From NCBI RefSeq assembly GCF_004366635.1, contig NZ_SORN01000002.1, positions 1 through 64,000 of the forward strand: a DNA stretch of 64,000 nt. The letters are read 5' to 3'. Below are positions 52,494 through 61,573 of the stretch, in pieces. Position numbers and translations under genes: made by a program. Source of the DNA: Roseinatronobacter bogoriensis DSM 18756. Its GTDB lineage: Bacteria; Pseudomonadota; Alphaproteobacteria; Rhodobacterales; Rhodobacteraceae. The notes beneath the pieces were generated by a model, which was not told the origin of the DNA, ran no database searches, and saw only the letters and a program-made list of their open reading frames with translations. Each line of letters begins with the position of its first letter. Position 1 is the stretch's first letter.

Positions 52494-55244
52494 TTATGCC
52501 GCCTTGGCAAGGTTGCGCAGCACGTAGTGCAGCACGCCGCCATGTTCGACATATTCCTTCTCGATGCCGGTATCGATGCGGCACTTGAGCATGATGGTTT
52601 TTTCAGTGCCATCGCCGTAGGTGATGGTGCAGGGCACTTCGGACAGGGGTTTCAGATCGCCCTCAAGCCCGGTGATCGAGATCACCTCATCGCCGGTCAG
52701 CCCCAGCGATTTGCGGGTGTCGCCGCCTGTGAACTCGAACGGGATAACCCCCATGCCCACAAGGTTGGAGCGGTGAATACGCTCGAAGGATTCCGCGATC
52801 ACGGCCTTGACGCCCAGCAGGTTGGTGCCTTTGGCCGCCCAGTCGCGTGACGAGCCTGCGCCGTATTCGATGCCGCCAAAGATCACAAGCGGCGTGCCCT
52901 CATTCTGATAGGCCATTGCCGCGTCAAAGATCGCGCTTTGGGCACCATCGGGGCCTTTGGTATAGCCGCCTTCGACCCCGTCCAGCATTTCATTGCGGAT
53001 GCGGATATTGGCGAAGGTGCCGCGCATCATCACTTCATGGTTGCCGCGACGCGAGCCGTAGCTGTTGAATTCGCGCACGGGAACCTGACGCTCTTCGAGG
53101 TATTTGCCTGCGGGCGTGGATTGCTTGAAGCTGCCAGCCGGGCTGATGTGGTCAGTGGTGATCATATCGCCCAGAATGGCCAGTACGCGCGCGCCCTTGA
53201 TATCCGAGATGGTGCCCGCTTCTTTCGGCATGTCGCGGAAATAGGGCGGATTCTGGATATAGGTCGAGCTGGAGGGCCAGTCATAGGTTTCGGAATCGGT
53301 CGTCTCGACGCCTTGCCATTTCTCGTCACCCTTGAAGACATCCGCATATTTGGACTGGAACGCTTCGCGTGTGACTGTCTGCTGGACCAGATCGGCCACT
53401 TCTTTCTGTGTGGGCCAGATGTCCTTGAGGTAGACATCCTTGCCGTCTGGGGTCTGCGCGATCGGGTCTTTGGTGATGTCGATATTCATGTCACCGGCCA
53501 GCGCATAGGCGACCACCAAGGGCGGTGATGCCAGATAGTTGGCGCGCACATCGGGGCTGATGCGCCCTTCGAAGTTGCGGTTGCCCGACAGGACCGAAGT
53601 TGCAATCAGGTCGTTTTCATTGATCGCCTTGGAGATTTCTTCCTGAAGTGGGCCGGAATTGCCGATACAGGTTGTGCAGCCATAGCCCACAAGGTTGAAG
53701 CCGATGGCGTCCAGATCCTCTTGCAACTCAGCCGCTTCGAGATAGGCCGACACAACCTGGCTGCCGGGTGCGAGCGAGGTTTTCACCCAGGGCTTGCGGG
53801 TCAGGCCAAGCGCGCGGGCCTTGCGTGCGACCAGACCTGCGCCGATCATCACATAGGGGTTCGAGGTGTTGGTGCATGAAGTGATGGAGGCAATCACCAC
53901 AGAGCCGTCGCGCAAGGTGTAATCTTCACCCGCCACCGCTGCGGATTTGCGCGGGTCGGCGGGGGCAGAGGGGGCCGGGCCTTCGTCGGACATATCTTCT
54001 GCTTCGTCATCTGCGGCGACACCGCGATACTCTGAGACGACATCGAGGAACTTCACCGCTGCCTGATCGAGTGGGGTGTGGTCCTGCGGGCGCTTGGGGC
54101 CAGAGATGGCGGGCACAACAGTGCTCATGTCCAGTTCCAGCGTGCTGGTATAGACGGGCGCGTAATCCGCCCCGCGCCAGAAGCCGTTTTCCTTGGCATA
54201 GGCTTCGACCAGAGCGATGCGGTCTTCATCGCGGCCGGTCTGTTCCAGATAGCGCAGTGTTTCCTGATCAATCGGGAAGAAGCCACAGGTTGCGCCATAT
54301 TCGGGGGCCATGTTTGCAATGGTCGCGCGGTCTGCCAGCGGCAGGTGGTCCAGCCCGTCGCCGTAGAATTCGACGAATTTTCCGACCACGCCATGCGCGC
54401 GCAGCATTTGCACCACTTTCAGAACCAGATCGGTTGCGGTGGTGCCCTCGACCATCGCTCCGGTCAGTTTGAAGCCAACCACTTCGGGGATCAGCATGGA
54501 GACGGGCTGGCCCAGCATCGCGGCTTCTGCCTCGATCCCGCCAACGCCCCAACCCAGCACGGCCAGACCATTGACCATTGTGGTGTGGCTGTCAGTGCCC
54601 ACCAGCGTGTCAGGATAGGCGACGGTTTCGCCATTCTGGTCCTCATCCGTCCAGACGGTCTGGGCCAGATATTCGAGATTCACCTGATGGCAGATGCCGG
54701 TGCCCGGTGGCACCACGCGGAAATTGTTGAACGCGCCCTGACCCCATTTGAGGAAGGTGTAGCGTTCCATATTGCGTTCATATTCGCGGTCCACATTCAT
54801 CTGGAAGGCGCGCGGATTGCCGAATTCGTCGATCATCACCGAATGGTCGATGACCAGATCAACAGGGTTGAGCGGGTTGATCTTCTGCGCGTCGCCGCCC
54901 AGCGCCTTGATCCCGTCGCGCATGGCGGCAAGGTCCACCACGGCAGGAACGCCGGTGAAATCCTGCATCAGAACACGCGCGGGACGATAGGCGATTTCGC
55001 GCGGGTTCTTGCCGCCATTGGCCGCCCAGTCGGAGAATGCTTTGATGTCGTCCAGCGTGACGGTGTTGCCATCTTCAAAGCGCAGCATGTTTTCCAGCAC
55101 AACCTTGAGGGCGGCAGGCAGTTTCGAGAATGTGCCAAGCCCCGCCGCTTCGGCTGCCGGAATAGAGTAATAGGCGACGCTTTTGCCGCCTGCGCTGAGG
55201 GTCTTGCGCGTGCCTGCGCTGTCTTTTCCGACGAATATGGTCAT
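52494..55244 (-). CDS. acnA: Aconitate hydratase A
   Basis: 916 residues, the AcnA/IRP1-type layout. [4Fe-4S] ligands lie in SCTNTSNP (~456) and GCTTCIGNSGPL (~520, two cysteines). TVWTDEDQNGETVAYPDTLVGTDSHTTM and the C-terminal swivel domain (FGGIEYGAGSSRDWAAKG) hold substrate-binding residues. It interconverts citrate and isocitrate in the TCA cycle. The start at 55244 (MTIFVGKDSAG) follows GGGAGG; a longer frame to 55316 is not conserved. An antisense frame covers part of the gene and is ignored. Confidence 0.97.
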   Translation of the reverse strand: MTIFVGKDSAGTRKTLSAGGKSVAYYSIPAAEAAGLGTFSKLPAALKVVLENMLRFEDGNTVTLDDIKAFSDWAANGGKNPREIAYRPARVLMQDFTGVPAVVDLAAMRDGIKALGGDAQKINPLNPVDLVIDHSVMIDEFGNPRAFQMNVDREYERNMERYTFLKWGQGAFNNFRVVPPGTGICHQVNLEYLAQTVWTDEDQNGETVAYPDTLVGTDSHTTMVNGLAVLGWGVGGIEAEAAMLGQPVSMLIPEVVGFKLTGAMVEGTTATDLVLKVVQMLRAHGVVGKFVEFYGDGLDHLPLADRATIANMAPEYGATCGFFPIDQETLRYLEQTGRDEDRIALVEAYAKENGFWRGADYAPVYTSTLELDMSTVVPAISGPKRPQDHTPLDQAAVKFLDVVSEYRGVAADDEAEDMSDEGPAPSAPADPRKSAAVAGEDYTLRDGSVVIASITSCTNTSNPYVMIGAGLVARKARALGLTRKPWVKTSLAPGSQVVSAYLEAAELQEDLDAIGFNLVGYGCTTCIGNSGPLQEEISKAINENDLIATSVLSGNRNFEGRISPDVRANYLASPPLVVAYALAGDMNIDITKDPIAQTPDGKDVYLKDIWPTQKEVADLVQQTVTREAFQSKYADVFKGDEKWQGVETTDSETYDWPSSSTYIQNPPYFRDMPKEAGTISDIKGARVLAILGDMITTDHISPAGSFKQSTPAGKYLEERQVPVREFNSYGSRRGNHEVMMRGTFANIRIRNEMLDGVEGGYTKGPDGAQSAIFDAAMAYQNEGTPLVIFGGIEYGAGSSRDWAAKGTNLLGVKAVIAESFERIHRSNLVGMGVIPFEFTGGDTRKSLGLTGDEVISITGLEGDLKPLSEVPCTITYGDGTEKTIMLKCRIDTGIEKEYVEHGGVLHYVLRNLAKAA

Positions 55245-55304
55245 GGGGCTTTGGCCTCCCTTGAGGTTGAAAAGGGCTATTTGCTGCCCTGCCATACCCT
55301 TATC

Positions 55305-55440
55305 TGGCAAGGCCAATCAAGTAAAATCCGGCATTTTGTATACCGTTGTGCACAAAAAAATGCAAAAGAGACGCCACCGGGCTGGTGTGGCGTTCTTGCC
55401 GCGTTTGGCGCTTCTCGCAAAACCTTGATTGGCCCTGCCA
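55305..55440. repeat. 17-bp inverted repeat pair in the acnA promoter region
   Basis: TGGCAAGGCCAATCAAG (55305-55321) and CTTGATTGGCCCTGCCA (55424-55440) are inverted copies with one mismatch, 102 bases apart, in the 243-base gap between divergent acnA and the DUF1223 gene. They might be paired operator sites or a remnant of a small insertion. Confidence 0.65.
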
Positions 55441-55487
55441 CCCTCACGTGGTTAGATCAGCGCCACGGGATCAAACAAGGTGCACAC

Positions 55488-56204
55488 ATGCGACGGGCCA
55501 ATCGCTTCGGACTATTACTATCTGCGATATTTGGTCTTGCAACCCCTGCCTTCGCGCAGCAAGGGAATGTGCTGGTCGAATTGTTCACCTCTCAGGGCTG
55601 CGCGGCGTGCCCGCCGGCTGACCGGCTACTTGACCAACTGGCCGACCGCGATGACGTGATCGCGCTGGCGCTGCATGTGGATTACTGGGATTATATCGGA
55701 TGGACCGACAGTTTCGGGCAGGCGCGATTCAGCGAACGCCAGAAGGATTACGCGCGCTCCAAAGGGCGTGCCTCGGTCTATACACCACAGATGATCATTG
55801 GTGGTATTGACGAGGTCAAGGGTTCCGCGCAGGCCAAGGTCATGGGAACATTGGCCACGCATCTTTCGGTGCTTGTTTCGGGCAGTGATGTGCGGTTGAC
55901 CCTGACAGGACAGCCGGGCAGCGAGATCAGCATCGAAGCGTTTGCCGATGAAGGGCTGGCCTATGCCGCCGATGTGCAACTGGTGCGCTACCGCGATTCA
56001 GAGACGGTCGATATCATGGGCGGCGAGAATAACGGCAAATCGGTTGTATATCGCAATATCGTGACATCGTGGGATGTGATTGCAACCTGGGACGGGGTGG
56101 CCCCCTTTCGCCAGACAGTTCAGGTTGCGGGGGATGAGCCTGTCGTCGTGGTGATCCAGGAACAAGGGCAAGGGCCGGTTCTGGCTGCTGCCCGCCGCCG
56201 CTAG
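55488..56204 (+). CDS. DUF1223 secreted thioredoxin-fold protein
   Basis: 238 residues. Signal peptide RRANRFGLLLSAIFGLATPAFA, cut before QQGNV. The mature N-terminus has VLVELFTSQGCAACPPADRLL, a CxxC in a thioredoxin-like context typical of DUF1223; HVDYWDYIGWTDSFG and YTPQMIIGG are further family landmarks. Function is unknown; a periplasmic redox role is plausible. The frame is open far upstream through antisense acnA, but conservation, the signal peptide and CAAGG fix the start at 55488. Confidence 0.9.
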   Translation: MRRANRFGLLLSAIFGLATPAFAQQGNVLVELFTSQGCAACPPADRLLDQLADRDDVIALALHVDYWDYIGWTDSFGQARFSERQKDYARSKGRASVYTPQMIIGGIDEVKGSAQAKVMGTLATHLSVLVSGSDVRLTLTGQPGSEISIEAFADEGLAYAADVQLVRYRDSETVDIMGGENNGKSVVYRNIVTSWDVIATWDGVAPFRQTVQVAGDEPVVVVIQEQGQGPVLAAARRR

Positions 56205-56219
56205 GGGACATCATCTGGC

Positions 56220-56400
56220 AAAAGGTTCCCGCTTCGGTGCTTGCCCGAGAAGCGGCTGTGCGGACTTTGCATACATAGCGAGTCCGGGTGCAAAGCCGCG
56301 CTGCGCAGCGGCCTTCGGCCTCGATTCCGCGCTGGTCAAAGACTGCAACGCCCTCCAAGCAGTCGTCGGGTATCTTGTGCCGGGTGGCAAACAGCAGGGG
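56220..56400 (+). repeat. Intergenic repeat element, copy B
   Basis: Shares the two ends of element C without its middle: AAAGGTTCCCGC, GTGCGGACTTTGC and GGGTGCAAAGCCGCGC on the left, then CTCGATTCCGCGC, GCAACGCCCTCCAA and GGGTGGCAAACAGCA on the right. The whole 56205-56596 gap has no other feature; its last part is the promoter space of the next operon. Confidence 0.6.
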
Positions 56401-56596
56401 GCAGTCGGGTGACGGGTCGAGAATGCAGGCTGGACGCCGAAACAATGGACACGGAACCGGCGCCGCGCGTGTGTCGTGTCACCAAATTGCCCTAAATTGG
56501 TCCCATAACAGCTCAGAAATTTGAACACACTTAATTTATGTTTTTGCGCCGCGACAGTCGTCCAGTGCGCGCATCTGTTGGAAGGAACCCGTTGCG

Positions 56597-57070
56597 ATGA
56601 CCCCGGATCCCCAAGCAGTGACGGATCAGGCCAGCCCGGCATTCAAGCCGCTGACACTGACCAGCTTGCGCCGATATATCTTTTTCACGCTTGCCGCGCT
56701 TATCCTGCTGGGGCCTGCGCCCGGTCAGCTTTTCGGCAAGCACTCGCCTTGGCTGCGCGAATGGGTCATGTATTCGGGTGTGGGTGTTGGCCTGCCCAAA
56801 GGGGTATTTACTGTGCATGACGCATCCGGGCCTGTCGCGGAATACACGCCGCTGCAAGCTGCTGGTCTGGAACGGTATCCTCAGATTGTACATTATTTCT
56901 TCGAAACAAGAATTTTCGAAGATGCGGACCTGACCCGTTTTGCGGCAAATACCTGCGAGGCGCTGTTGCCTGGGCAGCACCTGTCCTTTGACGGGGTGGT
57001 GGGAACGCGCAAGGGTTGGGTTCCCATGCCCGTGGCCAACCTGTGTCCGCAGACGGAGGATGCACCATGA
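56597..57070 (+). CDS. Membrane-anchored protein of the HTTM/DCC operon, unknown
   Basis: 157 residues: one hydrophobic helix (~25-45, RRYIFFTLAALILLGPAP) followed by a soluble domain with four aromatic-rich motifs (WLREWVMYSGVGVGLPKGVFTVHD) and two cysteines (NTCEALLPG, NLCPQ). No family is recognised. It overlaps the HTTM gene by four bases, so the two are translated together; this suggests a subunit or partner of that membrane protein. Confidence 0.75.
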   Translation: MTPDPQAVTDQASPAFKPLTLTSLRRYIFFTLAALILLGPAPGQLFGKHSPWLREWVMYSGVGVGLPKGVFTVHDASGPVAEYTPLQAAGLERYPQIVHYFFETRIFEDADLTRFAANTCEALLPGQHLSFDGVVGTRKGWVPMPVANLCPQTEDAP

Positions 57071-57921
57071 AAAACGGCCAAGGGCACAAAATCGTGCACG
57101 CCATCACGCAATGGGGGCCGGAGGCCACAGGATCAACGCGTGCGGCAGGGCTGATGCGGATTGGACTTGGCGTTATTGCGCTGATCCGCTTTGGCAATGA
57201 ACTGGCACCCTATGCCATTAATGGCCTGATCGGATTGTCGTTGTCGGTGCTACTGTTCGGCTTTGCCTTCACCACAATTCTCGGAATTCGCGCGCGGCTG
57301 TCCGTGGCGGGGCTGGGTGCCACGATCATGCTGCTCTACGCTCTTGGGCTGAATGGTGTCGGCCTCGTGACATGGGCGCATCATCATGTCTACCTGTTGG
57401 GCATGGCCTGTCTGCTGCTTTCGCTTTGCGATTGTGGCAAGTCATTCTCGGTGGACCGGATGCGCGCTTTGGCGACACAGGGGCGCGTCAGGCCACCGGC
57501 TGAGTTTGGCGCGCTTTTGGGGCAGCGGCTGATCGCGCTGCAACTTTCTGCACTGTATTTCTGGACGGCTGTGGACAAGAGTGACTGGGCCTTTGTTTCC
57601 GGCCAGCGTCTGGAACAGACCATGACATGGGTACATTCCGGCAGGGTGCTGGAATTCGTTCTGCACTGGCCTGCGCTTCTGGCGCTCGCTTCGATCATCG
57701 TGCTGGTGGTGGAATACTGGCTGGCTGTGGCCATCCTGCTGGCACGGTGGCGGCCTGCCGCAATCGCTGTTGGCCTGGCAATGCATATCAGCTTCTACCT
57801 GCTGTTGCCGGTCAACACCTATTCGATCACGGTCATCGTGCTTTATCTGGCGCTGCTTGATCCGGCAGCAGTGCATCGCTTCATCGACCGCATGCTGGGC
57901 TATCCTGAGGTCGCCCGATGA
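57067..57921 (+). CDS. HTTM-domain membrane protein (gamma-carboxylase-like)
   Basis: 284 residues, about seven helices: RAAGLMRIGLGVIALIRFGNEL, an aromatic loop WAHHHVYLLGMACLLLSLCDCGKSFSVD, then ALYFWTAVDKSDWAFVSGQRLEQTM, which is characteristic of HTTM proteins. The HTTM domain is shared with vitamin K-dependent gamma-glutamyl carboxylase; bacterial members are mostly of unknown function. It overlaps both neighbours by four bases. Confidence 0.82.
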   Translation: MKNGQGHKIVHAITQWGPEATGSTRAAGLMRIGLGVIALIRFGNELAPYAINGLIGLSLSVLLFGFAFTTILGIRARLSVAGLGATIMLLYALGLNGVGLVTWAHHHVYLLGMACLLLSLCDCGKSFSVDRMRALATQGRVRPPAEFGALLGQRLIALQLSALYFWTAVDKSDWAFVSGQRLEQTMTWVHSGRVLEFVLHWPALLALASIIVLVVEYWLAVAILLARWRPAAIAVGLAMHISFYLLLPVNTYSITVIVLYLALLDPAAVHRFIDRMLGYPEVAR

Positions 57922-58250
57922 CGCCGCTGAAAATTGTCTATGATGGTGAATGTCCGTTCTGCGCCAGCTATGTCAGGCTTCTGCGCCTGCGCGAACGCCA
58001 TGCGGTGCGCCTGATTGATGCGCGTATCGATCCCGAAACGGCGCGCGCCTATGGGCTGGATCTGAATGAGGGGATGATCGTGGATCTGGATGGCGAGGTG
58101 TATCACGGTGCGCGTGCTGTCGCATTGCTGTCACGCCTGTCGCGCGGGCCGGGGCTTTTGCGCTCTGACCAGGTCGCGGAACGGGTCTATCCGTGGATGC
58201 GACGCGGGAGGGCGCTGGCGCTGACCCTTCTGGGGCGCAAGCCGCTTTGA
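57918..58250 (+). CDS. DCC-family thiol-disulfide protein (DUF393)
   Basis: 110 residues with the signature VYDGECPFCASYVRLLRLRE, a thioredoxin-like CxxC of the DCC family (YuxK-type), and a short C-terminal domain (SDQVAERVYPWMRRGRALAL). Probably cytoplasmic. DCC genes often lie beside HTTM or DoxX membrane genes; here it overlaps the HTTM gene by four bases and ends the three-gene operon. Confidence 0.88.
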   Translation: MTPLKIVYDGECPFCASYVRLLRLRERHAVRLIDARIDPETARAYGLDLNEGMIVDLDGEVYHGARAVALLSRLSRGPGLLRSDQVAERVYPWMRRGRALALTLLGRKPL

Positions 58251-58393
58251 GGTGAAAGCGACCGAGCGAGCAAGCTGGCTTCGAGTCGCATGTCTCACGC
58301 GCAGGACACGAGGATTTTTCGCGCCGCGCCGGTGAAATCTGACAACAAGATGTTAGATATAGTCCATCAAATCCAGACAGGCGGGCGCGATTG

Positions 58394-58867
58394 ATGTCAG
58401 TGTCACTTACCGTAAATGGAACAGTCAGGCAAAGCAGCCTTGACCCCGAAACGCCGCTTTTATGGGTGTTGCGGGATGAATTTGGCCTGACTGGCACGAA
58501 ATTTGGCTGCGGGGTCGCGGCATGTGGGGCCTGCACTGTGCATATAGACGGCGAGGCTGTGCGCGCCTGCCAGATTGCATTGGGGGATGTCTGGGGGCCG
58601 GTCACAACGATTGAAGGGCTGTCACAAGGCTATACCCTTGCGCCTTTGCAGCAGGCATGGGTGCGCCATCAGGTGGCGCAATGCGGGTTTTGCCAGTCTG
58701 GCCAGATCATGCAGGCAGCCGAACTTCTGGCGCAGAACCCTGCGCCGACAGATGCAGAGATTGACGAAGCGATGGCGGGCAACCTGTGTCGCTGCGGGAC
58801 TTATTCAGTGATTCGCGCCGCAATTCACGACGCTGCGCGCGCCCTGAACGGGGGGAGCGCGGGATGA
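58394..58867 (+). CDS. Molybdenum hydroxylase small [2Fe-2S] subunit (IorA-like)
   Basis: 157 residues with two [2Fe-2S] sites: the plant-type site CGVAACGACTVH plus the later Cys of RACQ, and the helical site CGFCQSGQIM...NLCRCGTY. This is the electron-transfer subunit of xanthine-oxidase family enzymes; here it pairs with the large subunit that overlaps by four bases. ATG 58394 is chosen over TTG 58391. No signal: presumably it is co-exported with the large subunit. Confidence 0.9.
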   Translation: MSVSLTVNGTVRQSSLDPETPLLWVLRDEFGLTGTKFGCGVAACGACTVHIDGEAVRACQIALGDVWGPVTTIEGLSQGYTLAPLQQAWVRHQVAQCGFCQSGQIMQAAELLAQNPAPTDAEIDEAMAGNLCRCGTYSVIRAAIHDAARALNGGSAG

Positions 58868-61092
58868 GCAGGCTTGGCAAGATTACGCGCCGCACGCTTC
58901 TGGTCGGGGCTGTGGCTGTGGCCGGGGGGGCGGCATTTGGCACCTACAAGATTCGCAAACCGGTCACGAACCCTTTGCGGCCTGAACACGGCGCCAGCCT
59001 GAACCCCTATGTCATCATCGACCAGCAGGGGATCAGCATCATCGCACCGCGTGCTGAAATGGGGCAGGGGGTGCATACTACCCTTGCCGCGCTGGTGGCC
59101 GAGGAACTGGACGCGGATTGGGAGAGTATTCGCGTGCTTCACGGCCCGCCAGCGGCGGCTTATTTCAACGCAGCCCTTGCGCATGGGGCTTTGCCTGTGC
59201 CCGATTATGACCTGAAGCCTTGGCAGCGGCGCGTGACCCAGGGGCTTGGCGCGGCCAGCAAATTGCTGGGCTTGCAAGTCACGGGCGGGTCAACTTCGAC
59301 CGTGGATGGGTTTGAACGGATGCGCCTTGCGGGGGCTTCGGCGCGCGAGGCGCTGAAGGCCGTGGCGGCGGACCGGTTGGGCGTGGTGCGTGGTGATCTG
59401 CGCACTGAAGCGGGGCGCGTCATTACGCCTGACGGCACTGAGATTGACTACCGTGATCTGGTTGAGGCGGCCGCCACGCGCCCGGTGCCGCAGGTCGAGT
59501 TGCGCCACCCATATGAGTGGAAATTGCTGGGCCAGTCGCTGCCGCGCAGTGACATGCGCGCCAAGGTGACAGGCCAGGCGGAGTTTTCCACCGATATCGT
59601 GCTGGAGGGGATGAAGTTTGCCACTGTGCGCATCTGCCCCTATCTGGGCGGCGGCATGGCGGGGTTTGACCCTGCACCCGCGCTGGCTGTTGCAGGGGTC
59701 GAGCGAGTGCTTGATCTGGGCGACGGGGTGGCGGTGATCGCGTCCAATACATGGGCTGCGATGCAGGGAGCAGAGGCGGTTGCGATTGACTGGACGCCCT
59801 CGCACTTGCCAGCGACCACCGATGCGATGTTCGAGCAGATTGCGCAGGCATTCGCGGCGCGGCCAAACTCGACCATGCGCGATCAGGGCGCGCCGGATGA
59901 CATTCCCGCCGGGATCGAGGTGGAATACCGTGTGCCGTTTCTGGCCCATTCGACGATGGAGCCGATGGGCGCCACGGCTGTGTTGCAAGACGGGCATCTG
60001 ACGGTCTGGGTGGGCAATCAGGCCCCGCGCGAGCATCTGAAGGTTGCGGCGCAAGCTGCGGGGATTTCAGAAGATAATGTCACCCTGCATACGGTGTTTC
60101 TGGGCGGTGGTTTCGGGCGCAGGGTTGAGACGGATATCACTCGGCAAGCGGCCCGGATTGCAGCACTTGTGCCAGAGACCCCGATCCGGCTGACATGGTC
60201 GCGCGAAGAAGACATGCGCCATGATTTCTATCGCCCGGCGGCGATTGCGCGGATGCGCGGCGCGGTGGAAGACGGCCGCGCGGTGTTGTTCGACGCACAG
60301 ATTGCGGCCCCTTCGGTGACACGCGCCGCGCTTGGGCGGATCATCGGGCGGCAGATGGGCGGGCCGGACAAGGGCCATGTCGAGGGGGCATTTGACCAGC
60401 CCTATGCGATTCCGAATTACCGCGTTGCCGGGCATCTGGCGGATCTGGATGTGCCGATTGGGTTCTGGCGGGCGGTGGGCAATTCCTTCAACGGGTTTTT
60501 CCACGAATGCTTCATCGACGAACTGGCCCATGCGGCAGGGCGTGACCCGCTGCAATTCCGGCTGGACCATGTGGGCGTTGAAAGCCCTGTCGCAGGCGGT
60601 GTGCTAGAGGCTGTGCGCGATATGTCGGACTGGGGTGCGCCGGTGTCTGAGAATGTTGGGCGCGGCGTGGCAATGATATGGTCTTTCGGCACGCCCACAG
60701 CCGTTGTGATTGATCTGGAACGTGAAGCGCGGGGCATTCGCATTGCGCGTGCCTTCATGGCCTGTGATCCAGGGCTGGTGCTGGACCCGGCGATTGTGCG
60801 CGCGCAGATGGAATCGGGGCTGATTTACGGGCTGTCAGCCGCCGTGATGGGTGAGATCACCTTTACAGACGGGCGCGCCGATCAGGGCAATTTCCCTGAA
60901 TATGATGCGCTGCGCATGTTCAACACACCGCGCATCGAGGTGGGGATCTTGCAGGACAACCCTCATATGGGCGGGGTGGGAGAGCCGGGCACACCGCCGG
61001 CCATGCCCGCTTTGGCCAATGCGCTTTTCGCGCTGACCGGACAGAGGGTGCGGTCGCTGCCCCTGCTGCCCCATGCGGATTTTCTGGTGTGA
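58864..61092 (+). CDS. Molybdenum hydroxylase large subunit, Tat-exported (IorB-like)
   Basis: 742 residues. Tat signal KITRRTLLVGAVAVAGGAAFG, then an aldehyde-oxidase/xanthine-dehydrogenase MoCo domain with MGQGVHTTLAALVAEELD, GGGFGRRVETDITRQAA and the catalytic glutamate in GGVGEPGTPP. The two-subunit form without an FAD subunit, and the Tat signal, fit the isoquinoline 1-oxidoreductase / periplasmic aldehyde dehydrogenase group, which passes electrons to cytochrome c. The substrate is not known. It depends on MoaD/MoaE products. Confidence 0.88.
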   Translation: MSRLGKITRRTLLVGAVAVAGGAAFGTYKIRKPVTNPLRPEHGASLNPYVIIDQQGISIIAPRAEMGQGVHTTLAALVAEELDADWESIRVLHGPPAAAYFNAALAHGALPVPDYDLKPWQRRVTQGLGAASKLLGLQVTGGSTSTVDGFERMRLAGASAREALKAVAADRLGVVRGDLRTEAGRVITPDGTEIDYRDLVEAAATRPVPQVELRHPYEWKLLGQSLPRSDMRAKVTGQAEFSTDIVLEGMKFATVRICPYLGGGMAGFDPAPALAVAGVERVLDLGDGVAVIASNTWAAMQGAEAVAIDWTPSHLPATTDAMFEQIAQAFAARPNSTMRDQGAPDDIPAGIEVEYRVPFLAHSTMEPMGATAVLQDGHLTVWVGNQAPREHLKVAAQAAGISEDNVTLHTVFLGGGFGRRVETDITRQAARIAALVPETPIRLTWSREEDMRHDFYRPAAIARMRGAVEDGRAVLFDAQIAAPSVTRAALGRIIGRQMGGPDKGHVEGAFDQPYAIPNYRVAGHLADLDVPIGFWRAVGNSFNGFFHECFIDELAHAAGRDPLQFRLDHVGVESPVAGGVLEAVRDMSDWGAPVSENVGRGVAMIWSFGTPTAVVIDLEREARGIRIARAFMACDPGLVLDPAIVRAQMESGLIYGLSAAVMGEITFTDGRADQGNFPEYDALRMFNTPRIEVGILQDNPHMGGVGEPGTPPAMPALANALFALTGQRVRSLPLLPHADFLV

Positions 61093-61184
61093 TGTGGTGC
61101 GGCTGCCACCAGTGCAAGGATGTGGACTTTTGCGGATTTGGTTCGGGTGAAGCGCGCGTGAGTCAAGCGTTGTTTGCCACCTGA

Positions 61185-61497
61185 CGAAAGGTTCCCGCGC
61201 CCGATCCGATGTCTTTGTGAGAGGTGGCTATGCGGGACTTTGCTGTCAAAAAGGCACTGGGTACAAAGCCGCGCAGCGCAGGGCCGCGGTGCGGCGATCC
61301 AAGGTTTACTCTGTAGCGCTTTATGCTGGCCAAATCCGCGCAAGATCAGATCTGTGCGCTGGTGGCAGCCAAATCGCCGTGCCGTGGGGGCGGCCCGGCG
61401 ATGCGCGGCGGCGCTTCGCGCCTTGATTCCGCGCGGCTCAAAGTCCGCAACGCCCCCAAACTGTCATAGGGTAACTTGATGTCAGGTGGCGAACACC
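61185..61497 (+). repeat. Intergenic repeat element, copy C (longest)
   Basis: Fills the gap between the convergent ends of the hydroxylase and surA. Contains the parts shared with copies A (middle), B (both ends), E (left) and D (core), so it serves as the reference. 61355-61416 is identical to 22663-22724. No coding frame in it looks real; the remainder of 61093-61573 shows nothing else. Confidence 0.85.
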
Positions 61498-61573
61498 AGC
61501 TTTGGCATAGCTGCGTCATTCCGCAAAGCGGAGGCTGAAGGTGCGTGGCGGCAGTGGTTGTTAGATGACGGGA

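Noticed and set aside
54078..55487. Long open frame running antisense to acnA into the DUF1223 gene
   Set aside because: Only the part from 55488 has a signal peptide, a ribosome-binding site and family motifs; the upstream part is the shadow of acnA.
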